64,000 nucleotides of DNA from Brugia malayi (Eukaryota; Nematoda; Chromadorea; Rhabditida; Onchocercidae): contig NW_025062476.1 in the NCBI RefSeq assembly GCF_000002995.4, forward strand, positions 6,561,001 to 6,625,000. Direction: 5' to 3'. Position 1 is the first letter of the stretch, and each line of letters starts with the position of its first letter. Shown here piece by piece: positions 62,264-64,000 of this stretch. The notes below the pieces were generated by a model. That model searched no databases and had not been told where the DNA came from. It saw nothing but the letters and a program-made list of their open reading frames with translations. The translations under genes and the position numbers were made by a program.

Positions 62264-64000
62264 TTAATATTCTTTGAAGAGATCAACATTGCTAAAAAAA
62301 TCTTCACAGCAGAAGCTGGTGTCATTTTTGCATTGATCATCATTCCTCTGCAAACATATTTCTAAAACTAGCAAAAACTTTAAGCGTCAAACAAACGAAC
62401 ATGAAAAACTCGACACTGTTAAACTAATATGCAATAAAATGTAGCAGTTTGAAAAGACCAATAACTTGCTCTTATAATTTGAATAAAAGCCCCTTAATAC
62501 CCTAAATTTATCCATAATAATATAATGTTGCATAAAATGACTCCTTGTTCAAAAATGACCAGAAAGTCCCAATTGTACGAAATGATTCTTGTTCATATCA
62601 ATAACAAATTTTCATAAATAATAAAAAAAGACCCATAAATTATCTTGATCGAGTAACAGAAATTTATTGGTCGGTGAAAATTCATTCGCTGAGAATACTT
62701 CAGCGCTATCGTCCAGTAAATTTACCAAAGATGAACCATCAGTGAATGTAACGTCACCAATAGAGTAAAGATCATTCTTAAAAATAAACTAATAAATCAA
62801 CAGTGACAAAAAATGTTCTTAATGGTTCAATCTTCATGAATGGAATATTTGCTTAATCCAAACGACCAAGATTTTACATTTGCCGAAAGCGTAATAATTT
62901 AACAAAAAACAAAAAAAAAAATGAAATTAGCATTGATAATCAGTCATAGATTTTATAAAACGAAATGATTAAAAGAGTTTAAGGGTACATGTTTATCATA
63001 AAATATCTTACTTTCTTTCTGTCGACAATACCTACATTTAAGTGCACATTCTCTTTTTCACAACAAATATTTTTCAACAGTTTTTCATGCTTGCTTTCTA
63101 ACTTCTTGCCCCTTAAAATGAAACCAACAGCAAGTGCAGGACATGTACGCAAGAAAAATGCAGCATGTGGATCTAAAACAGTATATGTGATATTTTCAAA
63201 TATCCACTGGTAAACTATTTCATATTGTTTTCGATTTAATGTCGTATTATCACAAAATAATATGTTAAGTAATAGACATAATTACATAATAGAACAAAAT
63301 GAGATTTCAACTAAAAATACTGGAATAGGTATTTTAAATCAATAACCAACTAGGAAAAAATAACCTTCCAGTGCCGAGAAACTTATAATGGAGGACATTT
63401 CAGAATTCCCATGAAATTCGACAGTTCTTCCTTCATCGATAAGAAAATACCTTTTCTGAAATCAGAAAAGCAGTAGAATTACTGCTGCACTTGATGAAAT
63501 GCAATCAATATGATCACATTTTTAGAAATATCTTAAGCCATCCTTTCACCTGAATTTTCAGACAATCAAACATATTTAGAGAAATGACCACATCATCTCT
63601 AAAATTTTCAAAACATACAACAAAAAAGTAAGGGAAGAGTTACTATATAATAAATGGAATAAAGACAAACTTCAAATTACTTTTTCGGACAACAGCATGT
63701 GTATGGAAAGTGTAAGCAAAGATGAAAAAGATGAAAATTGTCTTCTAAGGATTGATCAAGGTTCCAAATGAACAATTATATTGATAGTTAAACATACTTT
63801 TGCTTCTCTTAAACTCTTGTTTTCCTCATGCAGTCTGATGACACGGCGGTACTTATTTTTATATAGAATAATACCTCTTGTATCCTCCTTATATGTCTTC
63901 TTCACTTCATATATCCATACCTTAAAATAAAACAAGAAGGCTAGGAAATTATTTTCAGACTTGCAACAGTACGAAAAATATTACCCGTCCCGAGGGTATG
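62264..64000 (-). CDS. Unrecognised conserved-looking multi-exon gene, 3' part
   Basis: I do not recognise this protein. Minus-strand exons, 5' to 3': 64000-63985 (partial), 63920-63798, 63455-63365, 63214-63036, 62776-62633 and 62348/62347-62264 with the stop; phases join throughout. It starts IPSGRVWIYEVKKTYKED, is basic and helical through YKNKYRRVIRLHEENKSL, then continues RYFLIDEGRTVEFHGN, YQWIFENITYTVLDPHAAFF and GKKLESKHEKLLKNICCEKE, and ends with an acidic tail (DLYSIGDVTF, ending VDLFKEY). About 215 residues are visible. The PSGRV-type start and alternating strands vaguely recall TCP10-like or PH-like sheets, which is only a guess. Two of its introns end in AAG. The 5' end lies beyond the window. 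That it is a real gene rests on phase-consistent exons with low stop density. Confidence 0.65.

Overview
The window is AT-rich nuclear DNA from a nematode, most likely a filarial or related clade III worm; the species cannot be told from the sequence. The evidence is a CED-3 type caspase with an N-terminal CARD, many short GT-AG introns ending in TTTCAG-like sites, splice-acceptor sequences just upstream of several start codons (as expected for spliced-leader trans-splicing), and compact conserved genes in an AT-rich background. All gene models were assembled by hand from exon reading frames, splice sites and phase continuity.

Layout. 1-1458 (minus): 5' half of a ced-3 caspase gene. 3587-5103 (plus): EMG1/NEP1 rRNA methyltransferase. 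7140-7210: tRNA-Pro(TGG). 12387-15677 (plus): BTB-domain protein with a cysteine-rich C-terminus. 17806-21802 (plus): small four-helix membrane protein, probably EXPERA/EBP-like. 21128-31842: a nearly identical 4-kb inverted repeat. Its arms flank a 2.7-kb spacer with a tandem pair of C2H2 zinc-finger genes, and the left arm contains the last exon of the membrane-protein gene. 33959-42051 (plus): GM130 (GOLGA2) in 23 exons. 43911-53527 (plus): LRR1, a UPF0415/C7orf25-like gene and WDR83/MORG1, only 262-293 bp apart, a likely operon. 57854-59407 (plus): BSX-type homeobox gene. 62264-64000 (minus): 3' part of a gene I do not recognise.

The conserved genes serve ribosome maturation (EMG1), Golgi tethering (GM130), ubiquitin-dependent replisome disassembly (LRR1), MAPK scaffolding or splicing (WDR83), apoptosis (ced-3) and neural transcription (bsx). 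The unusual part is the inverted duplication. Its outer boundary lies inside a 115-bp repeat that also occurs about 9 kb away, and its inner boundary starts at the stop codon of the second zinc-finger gene. It could flip its spacer or produce long double-stranded RNA. The order around it also shows how part of a host gene was copied in antisense. No transposase, reverse transcriptase, CRISPR array or viral gene was seen.
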